Source: Bacteroidota bacterium (GTDB taxonomy: Bacteria; Bacteroidota; Bacteroidia; Flavobacteriales; Weeksellaceae). Taken from it: 60,342 bases of DNA. The number at the start of each line of letters is the position of its first letter. Position 1 is the stretch's first letter. The notes beneath the pieces are model-generated. The model saw only the letters and a list, made by a program, of their open reading frames with translations, did no database searches and had not been told where the DNA came from. A program made the position numbers and the translations under genes. Shown piece after piece: positions 42,499-51,775 of the stretch. The DNA is taken from NCBI GenBank assembly GCA_023411265.1, contig JAEYOX010000010.1:1-60342 (forward strand), read 5' to 3'.

Positions 42499-42825
42499 AT
42501 GCGTAAAACAAAAATACAACTGGATGTGGAACTGGATGAAAATCACGTTCCTGAAACGATGACCTGGCATGCCGAAGACGGAGGAGTGGAAAATCAGCCT
42601 ACAAAAGCTACCGTGATGGCAGTTTGGGATGATGCCGCCAGAGAGGCACTTCGCATTGATTTATGGACAAAAGATATGCCTGTGGATCATATGAAGATGT
42701 TTCTTCATCAGATTCTGCTTTCCCTCAGCAATACCTACGAAAAGGCAACCGGAGAAGAAGACGTCGCTGACTGGATGGAAATGATGGCAGAGGAATTTGC
42801 TGTGAAAGCTGCCATTAAAATGTAG
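42499..42825 (+). CDS. gldC: Gliding motility protein GldC
   Basis: A 108-residue cytoplasmic protein without signal peptide. It starts RKTKIQLDVELDENHVPETM and contains ATVMAVWDDAAREALRIDLW and MKMFLHQILLSLSNTYEKAT, the GldC pattern. In F. johnsoniae GldC enhances but is not essential for gliding. In an operon with gldB. Confidence 0.92.
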   Translation: MRKTKIQLDVELDENHVPETMTWHAEDGGVENQPTKATVMAVWDDAAREALRIDLWTKDMPVDHMKMFLHQILLSLSNTYEKATGEEDVADWMEMMAEEFAVKAAIKM

Positions 42826-42870
42826 TAGTTATCCGTGATGTATTTGAAATATTAATTTAAAAAACACCTT

Positions 42871-44019
42871 ATGAAATTTAATACGAAAGTTATCCATGGC
42901 GGACAACAACACGAGCCTCATACGGGTTCTGTAAATGTGCCGGTTTTCCTTACTTCCACCTTCGCGCAGCGTACACCAGGTGAGCTGAAAGCGGGTTACG
43001 AATATTCCAGAGCTGCTAATCCTACACGACAAGCCTTGGAAGATGCCCTGGCAAGCATCGAAAATGGAACTACCGGATTGGCCTTTTCTTCAGGTCTTGC
43101 AGCGATGGATGCAGTGTTGAAATTACTGAATCCCGGCGATGAAGTGATTGCCGTGGATGACCTTTATGGAGGTTCTTACAGACTTTTCACGAGATTGTAT
43201 GAAAAATATGATCTCAAATTCAACTTTGTCAGTTTCTCTGATATGACAAAAATTTCGGATGTTATTACAGATAAAACAAAAATGATCTGGCTGGAAACTC
43301 CCACCAATCCTCTGATGAAACTTGTCGATATCCAGGCTGTGGCAGAGTTGATAAAGGACAGGAATATTCTTCTGGCTGTGGACAATACTTTTGCAACGCC
43401 GTACATCCAGCGTCCATTAGATCTGGGTGCGGATATTGTGATGCATTCGGCTACGAAATATTTGGGCGGTCATTCCGATGTTATTGCCGGTGCATTAATC
43501 ACCAAAACAAAAGAACTAGGTGAGGCTCTGCATTTTATTCAGTTTGCAAGCGGCGGAATTTTAGGCCCTCACGATTCATATTTGGTACTCAGAGGAATTA
43601 AAACATTATCGTTAAGAATGCAAAGACATTCAGAAAATGGTGCGGAAATAGCTAAATATATAGAGCAGCATTCTGCCGTCGAAAAAGTGTTTTATCCTGG
43701 TCTGCCTTCGCATCCGCAGTACGACCTTGCAAAAAAACAAATGAAAGGGAGTGGCGGAATGGTTTCTTTTACTTTCAAGTCCGGTAGAAAAGAAGATGCA
43801 ATAAAGTTCCTTGAAAACTTAAAAGTATTTACCCTTGCCGAAAGTCTGGGTGGTGTCGAATCTCTGGCGAATCATCCGGCCACCATGACTCACGCTTCCA
43901 TTCCTGTTGAAAAACGTACAGAACTGGGCATTAGTGATGATCTTGTTCGTCTGAGTGTTGGGATAGAAGATTTTGAAGACCTCATTTCTGATTTGGAAAT
44001 AGCTTTTTCATCAATTTAA
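42871..44019 (+). CDS. Cystathionine gamma-synthase / beta- or gamma-lyase (Cys/Met metabolism PLP enzyme)
   Basis: A 382-residue member of the Cys/Met-metabolism PLP family. Seen: TKVIHGGQQHEPHTGSVNVP, FSSGLAAMDAVLKLLNPGDE, WLETPTNPLMKLVDI, AVDNTFATPYIQRPLDLGAD, PLP Lys196 in HSATKYLGGHSDVI, and SLGGVESLANHPATMTHASI. Reaction is either cystathionine synthesis or cleavage; the sequence alone does not separate them. Lies 45 nt after gldC and 24 nt before sua5. Confidence 0.9.
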   Translation: MKFNTKVIHGGQQHEPHTGSVNVPVFLTSTFAQRTPGELKAGYEYSRAANPTRQALEDALASIENGTTGLAFSSGLAAMDAVLKLLNPGDEVIAVDDLYGGSYRLFTRLYEKYDLKFNFVSFSDMTKISDVITDKTKMIWLETPTNPLMKLVDIQAVAELIKDRNILLAVDNTFATPYIQRPLDLGADIVMHSATKYLGGHSDVIAGALITKTKELGEALHFIQFASGGILGPHDSYLVLRGIKTLSLRMQRHSENGAEIAKYIEQHSAVEKVFYPGLPSHPQYDLAKKQMKGSGGMVSFTFKSGRKEDAIKFLENLKVFTLAESLGGVESLANHPATMTHASIPVEKRTELGISDDLVRLSVGIEDFEDLISDLEIAFSSI

Positions 44020-44043
44020 AATTGTACGGCAGATCTGTTTTTT

Positions 44044-44592
44044 ATGAATCATATTGTTGAAATTCTGAATGCCGGCGGAACCTTGTTGTATCCCACCGAT
44101 ACCATTTGGGGAATTGGCTGCGATGCTACGAATGTGGCAGCGATCAAAAAAATTTTCGAAATTAAAAAAAGAGATCCCTCTAAATCAATGATTGTTCTTG
44201 TAGAAAGCGAACAGAGGCTCCAAGATCTTGTAGATGTTCCGGAAATGGCCTGGCAAATTATTGATCTTTCAGCAAAACCGGTTACCATTGTGTACGACAG
44301 CCCGAAAGGAATACCGAATGAACTTCTGGCAGAGGACGGAAGTCTTGGAATAAGACTGGTGAAAGATGATTTCTGCAAAAAATTGATTTCAAAACTCGAT
44401 AAACCACTGGTTTCCACATCTGCGAATTTCAGCGGAGAAAGAAGCCCAGTAAAATTCTCGGATATTAATGCTGAGATTATTCAATTGGTAGATTATGCTG
44501 TGGAGGAGTACCGCGACCGTATTTCAGAGTTTTCGGGTTCTTCCGTAATCAGAATCTGGGACGATAACCGTATAAAAATCTTAAGAGAATAA
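44044..44592 (+). CDS. L-threonylcarbamoyladenylate synthase (Sua5/YciO/YrdC family)
   Basis: A 182-residue YrdC-domain protein. It has GGTLLYPTDTIWGIGCDATN, KKRDPSKSMIVLVES and LVSTSANFSGERSP, the ATP/threonine/bicarbonate site. The product feeds t6A37 of ANN-decoding tRNAs. There is no C-terminal Sua5 domain, so it is the short YrdC type; a YciO paralogue cannot be excluded. Confidence 0.88.
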   Translation: MNHIVEILNAGGTLLYPTDTIWGIGCDATNVAAIKKIFEIKKRDPSKSMIVLVESEQRLQDLVDVPEMAWQIIDLSAKPVTIVYDSPKGIPNELLAEDGSLGIRLVKDDFCKKLISKLDKPLVSTSANFSGERSPVKFSDINAEIIQLVDYAVEEYRDRISEFSGSSVIRIWDDNRIKILRE

Positions 44593-44604
44593 CGGCTCAA
44601 ACCG

Positions 44605-44612
44605 TATCTTTG
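44605..44612 (+). promoter_or_regulatory. Putative cca promoter, -7 box
   Basis: TATCTTTG, 52 nt before the ATG at 44664. Confidence 0.5.
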
Positions 44613-44663
44613 CACAGATGGGATTTCACCCTAAAAATCTGTGGAAGTTCTTGATTATATCCA

Positions 44664-46085
44664 ATGGACATCAATTTAGTTCAAAATAAAAATTACAGAC
44701 TTTTTAAAGTTATTTCTGAAACTGCGTCGCTTAACGGTCAGTCGGTGTATATCATCGGTGGTTATGTCCGTGATTTACTGATGGAAAGAGTAACGCCTTC
44801 CGATATCGATTTTGTAACGGAAGGTTCCGGGATTGATCTGGCTCAAATCATTGCCAAAACCCTAAATCCGACACTGAAAGTTTCTGTTTTCAAAACCTAC
44901 GGCACTGCCATGTTCCGGTATCGTGATTTGGAACTGGAATTTGTCGGAGCCAGAAAAGAAAGTTATTCCGAAGAAAGCAGAAATCCCGAAGTAGAGGTGG
45001 GAACGCTGAAAGATGATCAGCTGCGGCGGGATTTCACCATCAATGCCATGGCCGTTTCTCTGAACAAAGAAACTTTCGGGAAGTTGATAGATCCCTTTGA
45101 TGGAATAAAAGATCTCGAAAATAAAATCCTCCGAACTCCCTTGGAACCTGTTCAGACGTACTCAGACGATCCGTTACGGATGATGCGTGCCATTCGTTTT
45201 GCGACTTCATTAAATTTTAATATTGATAAGCCATCACTGGAGGCCATTTGTCAGGAAGCCGATCGTATCAAAATTGTTTCCATGGAACGGATTATGGTGG
45301 AATTTAATAAAATAATGCTTTCCGAAAAACCATCAGCAGGCTTAAGACTGATGGAACAAACCGGTCTTCTTAAACTTATTATTCCGGAACTTATAGCCCT
45401 GAAAGGAATAGAAGAAGTAGAAGGGCAAACACATAAAGACAATTTCTATCATACATTAGAAGTCGTGGATAATATTTCGCAGCATACAGAAAATTTGTGG
45501 CTTCGGTGGGCTGCACTGCTTCATGATGTAGGAAAAGCTCCTACCAAAAAATTTGTTGAAGGTACTGGATGGACGTTTCATGGTCATGAGTTTTTAGGTT
45601 CTAAAATGGTAAAAAATCTCTTTCAACGGCTTAAACTTCCACTAGGTGCAGATATGAGATACGTGCAGAAAATGGTAAAACTTTCTTCACGCCCTATTGC
45701 CCTTGTAACCGATGATGCCTCTGATTCTGCACTTAGGCGGCTGCTTTATGATGCCGGCGAAGATCTGGAAGATTTATTTACGCTTTGTAAAGCAGATATT
45801 ACTACGAAAAATGCTAAAAAACAACGACATTTCAAAAAGAATTTCGATTATGTAGCTGCCAAAATAAAAGAGGTAGAAGCTAAAGATCATATCCGTAATT
45901 TTCAACCTCCCGTTTCCGGAGAAGAAATTATGGAACTTTTCAGCCTTAAACCGGGACGAGAAATCGGTATCTTAAAGGAAAGTGTGAAAGAAGCCATTTT
46001 GGAAGGTAAAATTTCCAACAGCAAAGAAGAAGCATTAAAATTCGTAATTTCTGAAGCGAGAAAACTGGGGCTTTCTCCCGTTTGA
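44664..46085 (+). CDS. cca: CCA tRNA nucleotidyltransferase (class II) with HD domain
   Basis: A 473-residue enzyme. The nucleotidyltransferase head has IIGGYVRDLLMERVTPSDID with the catalytic DxD, then LRRDFTINAMAVSL and DDPLRMMRAIRFATSL. The middle is the tRNA-binding helical region. The HD domain has HTLEVVDNISQH and ALLHDVGKAPTK. It adds or repairs the 3' CCA of tRNAs; the HD part may give phosphohydrolase activity. A pure poly(A) polymerase is less likely in this phylum. Confidence 0.93.
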   Translation: MDINLVQNKNYRLFKVISETASLNGQSVYIIGGYVRDLLMERVTPSDIDFVTEGSGIDLAQIIAKTLNPTLKVSVFKTYGTAMFRYRDLELEFVGARKESYSEESRNPEVEVGTLKDDQLRRDFTINAMAVSLNKETFGKLIDPFDGIKDLENKILRTPLEPVQTYSDDPLRMMRAIRFATSLNFNIDKPSLEAICQEADRIKIVSMERIMVEFNKIMLSEKPSAGLRLMEQTGLLKLIIPELIALKGIEEVEGQTHKDNFYHTLEVVDNISQHTENLWLRWAALLHDVGKAPTKKFVEGTGWTFHGHEFLGSKMVKNLFQRLKLPLGADMRYVQKMVKLSSRPIALVTDDASDSALRRLLYDAGEDLEDLFTLCKADITTKNAKKQRHFKKNFDYVAAKIKEVEAKDHIRNFQPPVSGEEIMELFSLKPGREIGILKESVKEAILEGKISNSKEEALKFVISEARKLGLSPV

Positions 46086-46145
46086 TTCGTTTTCTTTTAA
46101 GAATTATTTAACCTTTATAGTAGGAAAATTCTGTCATATTTTGCT

Positions 46146-46153
46146 TATTTTTG
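46146..46153 (+). promoter_or_regulatory. Putative tpx promoter, -7 box
   Basis: TATTTTTG, 16 nt before the tpx ATG. Confidence 0.6.
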
Positions 46154-46169
46154 GTAAAAATAAAATAGT

Positions 46170-46667
46170 ATGGCAGCAATAAAATTACACGGCAACGATG
46201 TTCAAACCGTTGGAAAACTTCCTGAAGTAGGAAGTTCAATTAGAGATTTTGCATTGGTGGATACCGACCTGAATGTGAAAACCAAAGACGATTTTAAAGG
46301 AAAAAAGAAAATATTCAGTATTTTCCCGAGCGTAGATACCGGAGTGTGTGCAGCGGCTGCTAGGAAATTTAATGAAAAAGCCGCCGATTTGTCCAATACA
46401 GTCGTGATTAATGTTTCCAAAGATCTTCCGTTTGCACTCAAGAGATTTTGTGCCGCTGAAGGGTTGGACCATGTAGAAACGCTTTCCGATTTTAGAGGCA
46501 CATTTGGGGATGATTTTGGTGTAGGCATCAGCAACAGTCCTATGAAAGGACTTCTCAGTCGTGCGATTATCGTAACAGACGAAGAAGATAAAGTACTGTA
46601 TACCGAACAGGTTCCCGAAATTACGGATGAACCCGATTACGAAGCTGCTTTACAGGCTGCCAAATAA
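46170..46667 (+). CDS. tpx: Thiol peroxidase (Tpx, atypical 2-Cys peroxiredoxin)
   Basis: A 165-residue peroxiredoxin. Peroxidatic Cys60 lies in FPSVDTGVCAAAARKF with Thr57, and resolving Cys94 in ALKRFCAAEGLDHV. SDFRGTFGDDFGVGI and GLLSRAIIVTDEEDKVLYTE complete the Tpx pattern. It reduces organic peroxides and H2O2 with thioredoxin. Monocistronic with promoter and terminator. Confidence 0.95.
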   Translation: MAAIKLHGNDVQTVGKLPEVGSSIRDFALVDTDLNVKTKDDFKGKKKIFSIFPSVDTGVCAAAARKFNEKAADLSNTVVINVSKDLPFALKRFCAAEGLDHVETLSDFRGTFGDDFGVGISNSPMKGLLSRAIIVTDEEDKVLYTEQVPEITDEPDYEAALQAAK

Positions 46668-46687
46668 CAAAAATTATAATTTAAGAA

Positions 46688-46713
46688 AAACGCAATTCAG
46701 TTTGCGTTTTTTT
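46688..46713 (+). terminator. Rho-independent terminator after tpx
   Basis: AAACGCAA (46688-46695) pairs with TTGCGTTT (46702-46709), then T residues. The following ~215 bp up to the VOC gene hold no ORF or clear signal. Confidence 0.85.
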
Positions 46714-46928
46714 GGGTTTAAAAATTTGAAACGTTCAGGATCTCTATACTGAGCGCTCCGATACGGAAATGTTTCACACTGGCTGTATATACGGATACCC
46801 CTAAACTGAAAGCCTGATATCAAATTCATTTTTCCAATCAAAAAAACTTAATATTGATTGCTTGAATTATTTTTATTAAATTTAATCGCAAAATTATCTG
46901 GCAACAACCAATTCAAATCAGATTTACT

Positions 46929-47357
46929 ATGAAACTAAACCCTTACCTTAATTTTGATGGAAACGCCGAAGAAGCCATGACTTTTTATAAAAAAATTTTC
47001 GGTGTGGAATTTGCCGGAAACGGCCTGATGAGATTTCGTGATTTGCCTGATGCAAACCAAATTCCTGAAGAACTTCACAACCGCGTGATGCACGTTTCTT
47101 TGCCTTTAGGCGATGAATTTCTGATGGCTTCAGACACTATGCCAGGTATGGGACCCGCTTACCAAAAAGGAAATAACAACTATATTTGTATTTCTCCGGA
47201 TACTAAAGAAGAAGCTGACCGCCTTTTTCATGCACTTTCCGAAGGAGGAAATGTAGAAATGCCGATGACTGAAGAATTTTTCGGTTATTTCGGAAGCCTA
47301 ACAGATCGGTTTGGCACACCTTGGATGATTCATTTTGAAGAAAAATCAACGTTTTAA
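46929..47357 (+). CDS. VOC-superfamily protein (PhnB/glyoxalase-like)
   Basis: A 142-residue PhnB-like protein with the opening LNPYLNFDGNAEEAMTFYKK and the closing DRFGTPWMIHFEEK. HVSLPLGDEFLMASDTMPGM and YICISPDTKEEADRLFHAL lie in the middle. PhnB-like proteins bind small molecules or metal; the substrate is unknown. It heads a tight group with three SRPBCC proteins, the first only 6 nt away. Confidence 0.87.
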   Translation: MKLNPYLNFDGNAEEAMTFYKKIFGVEFAGNGLMRFRDLPDANQIPEELHNRVMHVSLPLGDEFLMASDTMPGMGPAYQKGNNNYICISPDTKEEADRLFHALSEGGNVEMPMTEEFFGYFGSLTDRFGTPWMIHFEEKSTF

Positions 47358-47363
47358 AACATA

Positions 47364-47786
47364 ATGGAAAATATTTTACTCAATACCACCATTTTGAAGC
47401 CTGTACACGAAGTATGGGAATATTATACACAGCCCGAACATATTAAAAAATGGAATATTACCAATGAAAATTGGGTTTGTCCCAGAGCAGAAAATGACCT
47501 GCGAACCGGAGGAAGATTCAATTACAGAATGGAAACCAAAGACGGTAGTTATGGGTTCGATTATGCTGGTACGTTTGATGAAGTCATTCCTCAGCAAAAA
47601 CTCAGCTACACGTTGGACGACGGCAGAAAAGGTGAAGTGATTTTCAATAAAGTGGATGAAACTACTACCGAAGTTTTTCTGGATTTTGAAGCGGAAACCA
47701 AAAACCCGGTAGAGATGCAAAGAAATGGCCTTGATAATGTTCTTCATAGTTTTGAGCTCTATTCTGAAAATCATAATAGCAAATAA
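47364..47786 (+). CDS. SRPBCC/AHSA1-domain protein, copy 1
   Basis: A 140-residue START-like (AHSA1, Bet v1 fold) protein with LKPVHEVWEYYTQPEHIKKW at the N-terminus, GGRFNYRMETKDGSYGFDYA in the centre and a C-terminal amphipathic helix. The central motif recurs almost word for word in copy 2, so the two arose by duplication. It probably binds a hydrophobic ligand. It starts 6 nt after the VOC gene. Confidence 0.85.
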   Translation: MENILLNTTILKPVHEVWEYYTQPEHIKKWNITNENWVCPRAENDLRTGGRFNYRMETKDGSYGFDYAGTFDEVIPQQKLSYTLDDGRKGEVIFNKVDETTTEVFLDFEAETKNPVEMQRNGLDNVLHSFELYSENHNSK

Positions 47787-47821
47787 ATATGAGGTGATCA
47801 GTGGATTAAAAATAAAATAAT

Positions 47822-48241
47822 ATGGAAACAGTAAAATCAGAAATCACGCTGCTGGCACCGGTGGAAAAAGTATGGGCTTATTTTTCAGAGCCTCACCATG
47901 TACAGAAATGGTTTTTTGCTATGAAGGATTGGCGGTGTGCCCGCGCATTGAATGAACTTCGGGAAGGAGGGAGCTTCAGCTACAGAATGGAAAACAAAGA
48001 CGGTAGTTATAGTTATGATTTTGTTGGAACCATTGATTCTGTTACTCCAATGGAAAAAATCTTATCAACGCTGAATGATGGGAGAAATCTTGAATTTCAT
48101 TTTGAAAAGAAAGACGAAACAACTACACAATTCATTATGATTTTTGAGCCTGAAACGAAAAATACACGCGAATCCCAGAAACGTTTCTGGGATATTGTGC
48201 TTTGCAACTTTGAAAAATATGTAGAAAACGCTCCAAGTTAG
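47822..48241 (+). CDS. SRPBCC/AHSA1-domain protein, copy 2
   Basis: A 139-residue paralogue of the preceding gene: LLAPVEKVWAYFSEPHHVQK, GGSFSYRMENKDGSYSYDF and KKDETTTQFIMIFEPETKN line up with copy 1 without gaps in the core. Ligand unknown. It starts 35 nt after copy 1. Confidence 0.85.
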   Translation: METVKSEITLLAPVEKVWAYFSEPHHVQKWFFAMKDWRCARALNELREGGSFSYRMENKDGSYSYDFVGTIDSVTPMEKILSTLNDGRNLEFHFEKKDETTTQFIMIFEPETKNTRESQKRFWDIVLCNFEKYVENAPS

Positions 48242-48280
48242 CTTTCAAATCAGATTTGTTTTAATCGAAATAACTTCATT

Positions 48281-48727
48281 ATGGCTACAGTATCATACGA
48301 AATAGAAATTGCAGCGCCGGCTGAAAAAATATGGCAGGTGCTTTGGAATCAGAATTCATACACCCAATGGACGCGCTTTTTTGCTAATGAAGATTCACAC
48401 TATAAGTCGGATTGGAAAGTTGGTGGAAAAACTTTATTTCTCGACAGCAGCGGAAACAACGGAATGGTATCGACAATAGATTCTCTCAAAGAACCATATG
48501 AAGTTGTTTTTCAACATTTGGGAATGTTAGTTAATGGAGAAGAAATTTTCAATACGAAGGAACTTGCAGAATGGAGCGGTGCTCAGGAGAAATATTTTCT
48601 TGAAGAATTTGAGGGTTATACCAAACTTTCAGGTGAGGTGCATGTTTCCGGAGAATTTGAAAACCAAATGCTGGAAGGATTCGAAAAAGGATTCGCAATA
48701 GTGAAAGAGCTGGCGGAACGGACATAG
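48281..48727 (+). CDS. SRPBCC-domain protein, copy 3 (divergent)
   Basis: A 148-residue SRPBCC protein starting ATVSYEIEIAAPAEKIWQVL and WTRFFANEDSHYKSDWKVGG. It is clearly more divergent from copies 1 and 2 and lacks their KDGSY motif, so it is an older paralogue or independent member. Last gene before a terminator. Confidence 0.82.
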   Translation: MATVSYEIEIAAPAEKIWQVLWNQNSYTQWTRFFANEDSHYKSDWKVGGKTLFLDSSGNNGMVSTIDSLKEPYEVVFQHLGMLVNGEEIFNTKELAEWSGAQEKYFLEEFEGYTKLSGEVHVSGEFENQMLEGFEKGFAIVKELAERT

Positions 48728-48752
48728 ACTTTAAGCAAATAAAAAATGAATC

Positions 48753-48778
48753 AGGAAGGCAAACGCTTTCCTTTTTTT
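48753..48778 (+). terminator. Rho-independent terminator after the SRPBCC cluster
   Basis: AGGAAGGC (48753-48760) pairs with GCTTTCCT (48765-48772; one G-U), loop AAAC, then seven T. Confidence 0.85.
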
Positions 48779-48847
48779 GTCGATGAAATCGCATTTATTA
48801 CAGTAGAATAATATGAAAAATTACCGATATTTGCAAAGGTGACATCC

Positions 48848-48869
48848 AAAGGAAGAAAGTTCTTCCTTT
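48848..48869 (+). promoter_or_regulatory. Hairpin in the pheT leader
   Basis: AAAGGAAG (48848-48855) can pair with CTTCCTTT (48862-48869) around AAAGTT, ending in TTTT, 17 nt before the pheT ATG. A near-consensus -7 box, GATATTTG at 48826-48833, precedes it. It may be an attenuator-like element or a structural 5' UTR. Confidence 0.4.
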
Positions 48870-48886
48870 TAATTCAAAATTAAAGA

Positions 48887-51289
48887 ATGAAAATTTCAAA
48901 CAATTGGCTGAAAGAGTATCTGAAAACCGACCTGAAACCCGAAAAAACCGGAGAATATCTAACAGATATCGGGCTGGAAGTTGAAGGTATAGAACGATAC
49001 GAAACCATAAAAGGCGGCTTAGAAGGCATCTTCATTGGGAAAATTCTTACCTGTGAACAGCATCCAAATGCTGACAAACTGAAAAAAACCACCGTAGATA
49101 TTGGAAACGAAACTGTTCTTAACATTATTTGTGGCGCACCGAATGTAGCAGCAGGACAATCTGTGCCGGTAGCAACAGTAGGCACGAAAATTTACAACAA
49201 AGATGGTAGTTTTTTCGAAATAAAAGAAGCAAAAATACGTGGCGAGAAATCTCAGGGAATGATTTGTTCTGAAGCGGAACTTGGTCTAAGTGATAATGGG
49301 GACGGAATTATGGTTTTGGATGAAACTATTTTCAAGGCAGGAACTCCGTTGTCAGATTATTTTGAAATCATACAGGATGAAATTTTTGAAATCGGCCTCA
49401 CTCCCAACAGAACCGATGCAATGTCGCACTATGGCGTAGCCAGGGACCTGAACGCCTTTATGTCAACCCATGGAATTTCCTGTGAATTTAGAAAAATAGA
49501 ATCGAAAAATCAAAATTTTGAAGGGAGTTCAAATTTTTGTATTGAAGTGGAAGACAGTGAATTGTGTCCCAGATATATAGGAGCCGTCATCCGGGATGTT
49601 CAGGTGAAAGAATCCCCGGCGTGGCTGCAGAACCGTCTGAAAGCGATTGGTTTAACGCCTGTGAATAATGTTGTGGACTGTACCAATTACATACTTCATG
49701 GTTTAGGCCAGCCTTTGCATGCTTTTGATGCAGATAAGATATCCGGAAATAAAGTGAAAGTCGGACTCAGCAATTCCGGAGAAAAATTCAAAACTCTCGA
49801 CGGTGTAGAACGTGTCCTGAATGGCTCGGAAATGATGATAAAGGACGGAAATAATGCTTCACTCTGTATCGCCGGTGTTTTCGGGGGACATCATTCCGGA
49901 GTTTCTGAAACTACGAAAAATGTTTTTCTGGAAAGTGCCTATTTTAATCCTGTATCTGTGCGCAAAACAGCCAAACTTCACGGGTTGAGTACGGATGCTT
50001 CTTTCCGTTTTGAAAGGGGAGTGGATCCCCATATTACCAAAACTGCCATCACTCAGGCTATTGAACTCATCACGGAAATCACAGGCGGAAAACTGGCGGA
50101 ACCATTGCTGGAACATTATCCTAATACAATGGAAGATCATTACATTATTCTCCGCTTTTCAAAAATAGAACAGATTTTGGGAACGAAAATCCATATGGAA
50201 ACAGTGAAAAGCATTCTGAAATCTCTGGAAATTAAAGTGTTAAATGATATTAACAACGGCCTTGAAATTTCTGTTCCTGCGTATCGTGCAGATGTGACCC
50301 GGGAAATTGATGTCATTGAAGAAATCTTGCGGATTTACGGATACAATAAAATTGAATCTCAGCACAAAATGGCTTTTACTCCTGTAAAATTAACACTGGA
50401 AGATCAGGATGAACTAGAAAATTCATGGGCAGGAACGCTTCAGGCTAATGGTTTTTTTGAAGTGATGAATAATTCCCTGACTTCACTAACCGAATCCGCA
50501 GATGCGGTTAAACTCCTGAATCCACTGAGCAGTGATCTGGCAGTCATGAGGACTTCAATGCTGGAGGGTCTTCTGGAAAATACTGCTTATAACATCAATC
50601 GGAAATCACCGGATCTGAAGCTTTTTGAGTTAGGTAAAATCTACCATAGAAAAGAAAAGTATCTCGAAAGAAAACAGCTGGCATTGCTGATTACAGGAAG
50701 GGAAAAATCCGAAAACTGGCTTCAGCCCAAATCTTCTACAGATTTCTACTACCTGAAAGGTTATGTAAAACTGCTTCTGGACAGATTGGGAATTGAAATT
50801 ACAGAAAATTCGCTTGAAGATTCCAGGTTTTCTGATGCTTTGGAAATGTCGTCGGGAGGCAAAACTATTGTGAAAATGGGTAAAGTTTCAAAGAAACTGG
50901 CTCAGCATTTTGATGTGGATCAAGATTGTTTCTATGCTGAAATTGAGTTGGAAACGGCACAGAAGCTTCGGACCAAAGGCAATTTTAAATTCAAAGATAT
51001 TCCTAAATTCAACAAACTCCGGAGAGATTTGGCATTGCTGGTGGATAAGGAAATCAGTTATGCCGATTTGCGCAATGTCGCCCGGAAAAATCCTTCTCCG
51101 TACCTGAAATCTGTTCAGCTTTTTGATGTGTACGAAGGCGAAAAACTTCCTCCAGGAAAAAAATCGTATGCGATGAGTTTTGAACTTCTGAATGAAGAAA
51201 AGACATTGGAAGAAAAAGAAATTTCTCAGGTAATGAACTCGCTCATCGGTCAGTTTCAAAAGGAATTTGGTGCGGAACTGCGTGGGTAA
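48887..51289 (+). CDS. pheT: Phenylalanyl-tRNA synthetase beta subunit
   Basis: An 800-residue PheT of full length. Domains in order: B1, the tRNA-binding EMAP-like fold (about 40-150; LTCEQHPNADKLKKTTVDIG, IICGAPNVAAGQSVPVA, GEKSQGMICSEAELGLS); B3/B4 editing (NNVVDCTNYILHGLGQPLHAFD, DASFRFERGVDPHITKTA); B5; the B6/B7 synthetase-like fold; and the C-terminal FDX-ACB anticodon-binding domain (FPKFNKLRRDLALLVDKEIS-like). The alpha subunit gene pheS is not adjacent, as is common in Bacteroidota. Confidence 0.97.
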   Translation: MKISNNWLKEYLKTDLKPEKTGEYLTDIGLEVEGIERYETIKGGLEGIFIGKILTCEQHPNADKLKKTTVDIGNETVLNIICGAPNVAAGQSVPVATVGTKIYNKDGSFFEIKEAKIRGEKSQGMICSEAELGLSDNGDGIMVLDETIFKAGTPLSDYFEIIQDEIFEIGLTPNRTDAMSHYGVARDLNAFMSTHGISCEFRKIESKNQNFEGSSNFCIEVEDSELCPRYIGAVIRDVQVKESPAWLQNRLKAIGLTPVNNVVDCTNYILHGLGQPLHAFDADKISGNKVKVGLSNSGEKFKTLDGVERVLNGSEMMIKDGNNASLCIAGVFGGHHSGVSETTKNVFLESAYFNPVSVRKTAKLHGLSTDASFRFERGVDPHITKTAITQAIELITEITGGKLAEPLLEHYPNTMEDHYIILRFSKIEQILGTKIHMETVKSILKSLEIKVLNDINNGLEISVPAYRADVTREIDVIEEILRIYGYNKIESQHKMAFTPVKLTLEDQDELENSWAGTLQANGFFEVMNNSLTSLTESADAVKLLNPLSSDLAVMRTSMLEGLLENTAYNINRKSPDLKLFELGKIYHRKEKYLERKQLALLITGREKSENWLQPKSSTDFYYLKGYVKLLLDRLGIEITENSLEDSRFSDALEMSSGGKTIVKMGKVSKKLAQHFDVDQDCFYAEIELETAQKLRTKGNFKFKDIPKFNKLRRDLALLVDKEISYADLRNVARKNPSPYLKSVQLFDVYEGEKLPPGKKSYAMSFELLNEEKTLEEKEISQVMNSLIGQFQKEFGAELRG

Positions 51290-51348
51290 GTCATGTTTTG
51301 GATTGGAAATTGTTTCCTATTCATCAATTTAAATTAAATTATTAAAAA

Positions 51349-51738
51349 ATGAAAAAATATATTTTTGCTGCAATGGCTTCTGCTGTATTGTATTCCTGCG
51401 GAGCCGTAAGTACTAAGAATCAGCCTGTTTTGGCTAATACTCAATGGCAACTTTCAGATCATGTGAAAGGTAACCAACCAACCCTTAATTTTGAAAATGC
51501 GAGAGTAAGCGGTAATGGTGGCTGCAATAATTATTTCGGAGACGTGCAAGCGGATCCTGCCACAGGCAGTTTCTCTGTAACAGCCATCGGATCAACTAAA
51601 AAAATGTGTGAAAATATAGAGGGAGAAGCTACGTATTTCAGCATGCTTCCCAAGGCCAACCGTTACAGGGTTTCCGGGTCTACACTAGAGTTGTATCAGA
51701 ACGATCTTTTGCTTCTGAAATTCAGTAAAATAGAATAG
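51349..51738 (+). CDS. META-domain lipoprotein (HslJ-like)
   Basis: A 129-residue lipoprotein: MKKYIFAAMASAVLYSCGA, lipobox Cys17. A META domain follows with ANTQWQLSDHVKGNQPTLNF, SGNGGCNNYFGDVQ and TKKMCENIEGEATYFSML; the two internal cysteines may form a disulfide. Related to E. coli HslJ, linked to stress and novobiocin resistance. Role here unknown. Confidence 0.87.
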   Translation: MKKYIFAAMASAVLYSCGAVSTKNQPVLANTQWQLSDHVKGNQPTLNFENARVSGNGGCNNYFGDVQADPATGSFSVTAIGSTKKMCENIEGEATYFSMLPKANRYRVSGSTLELYQNDLLLLKFSKIE

Positions 51739-51775
51739 CTTTCAGAGAAAATTATTCTTAAGCTAACAAAAAGAA

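Noticed and set aside
48848..48869. T-box riboswitch before pheT
   Set aside because: No T-box consensus sequence or stem I structure is visible, and the leader is too short.
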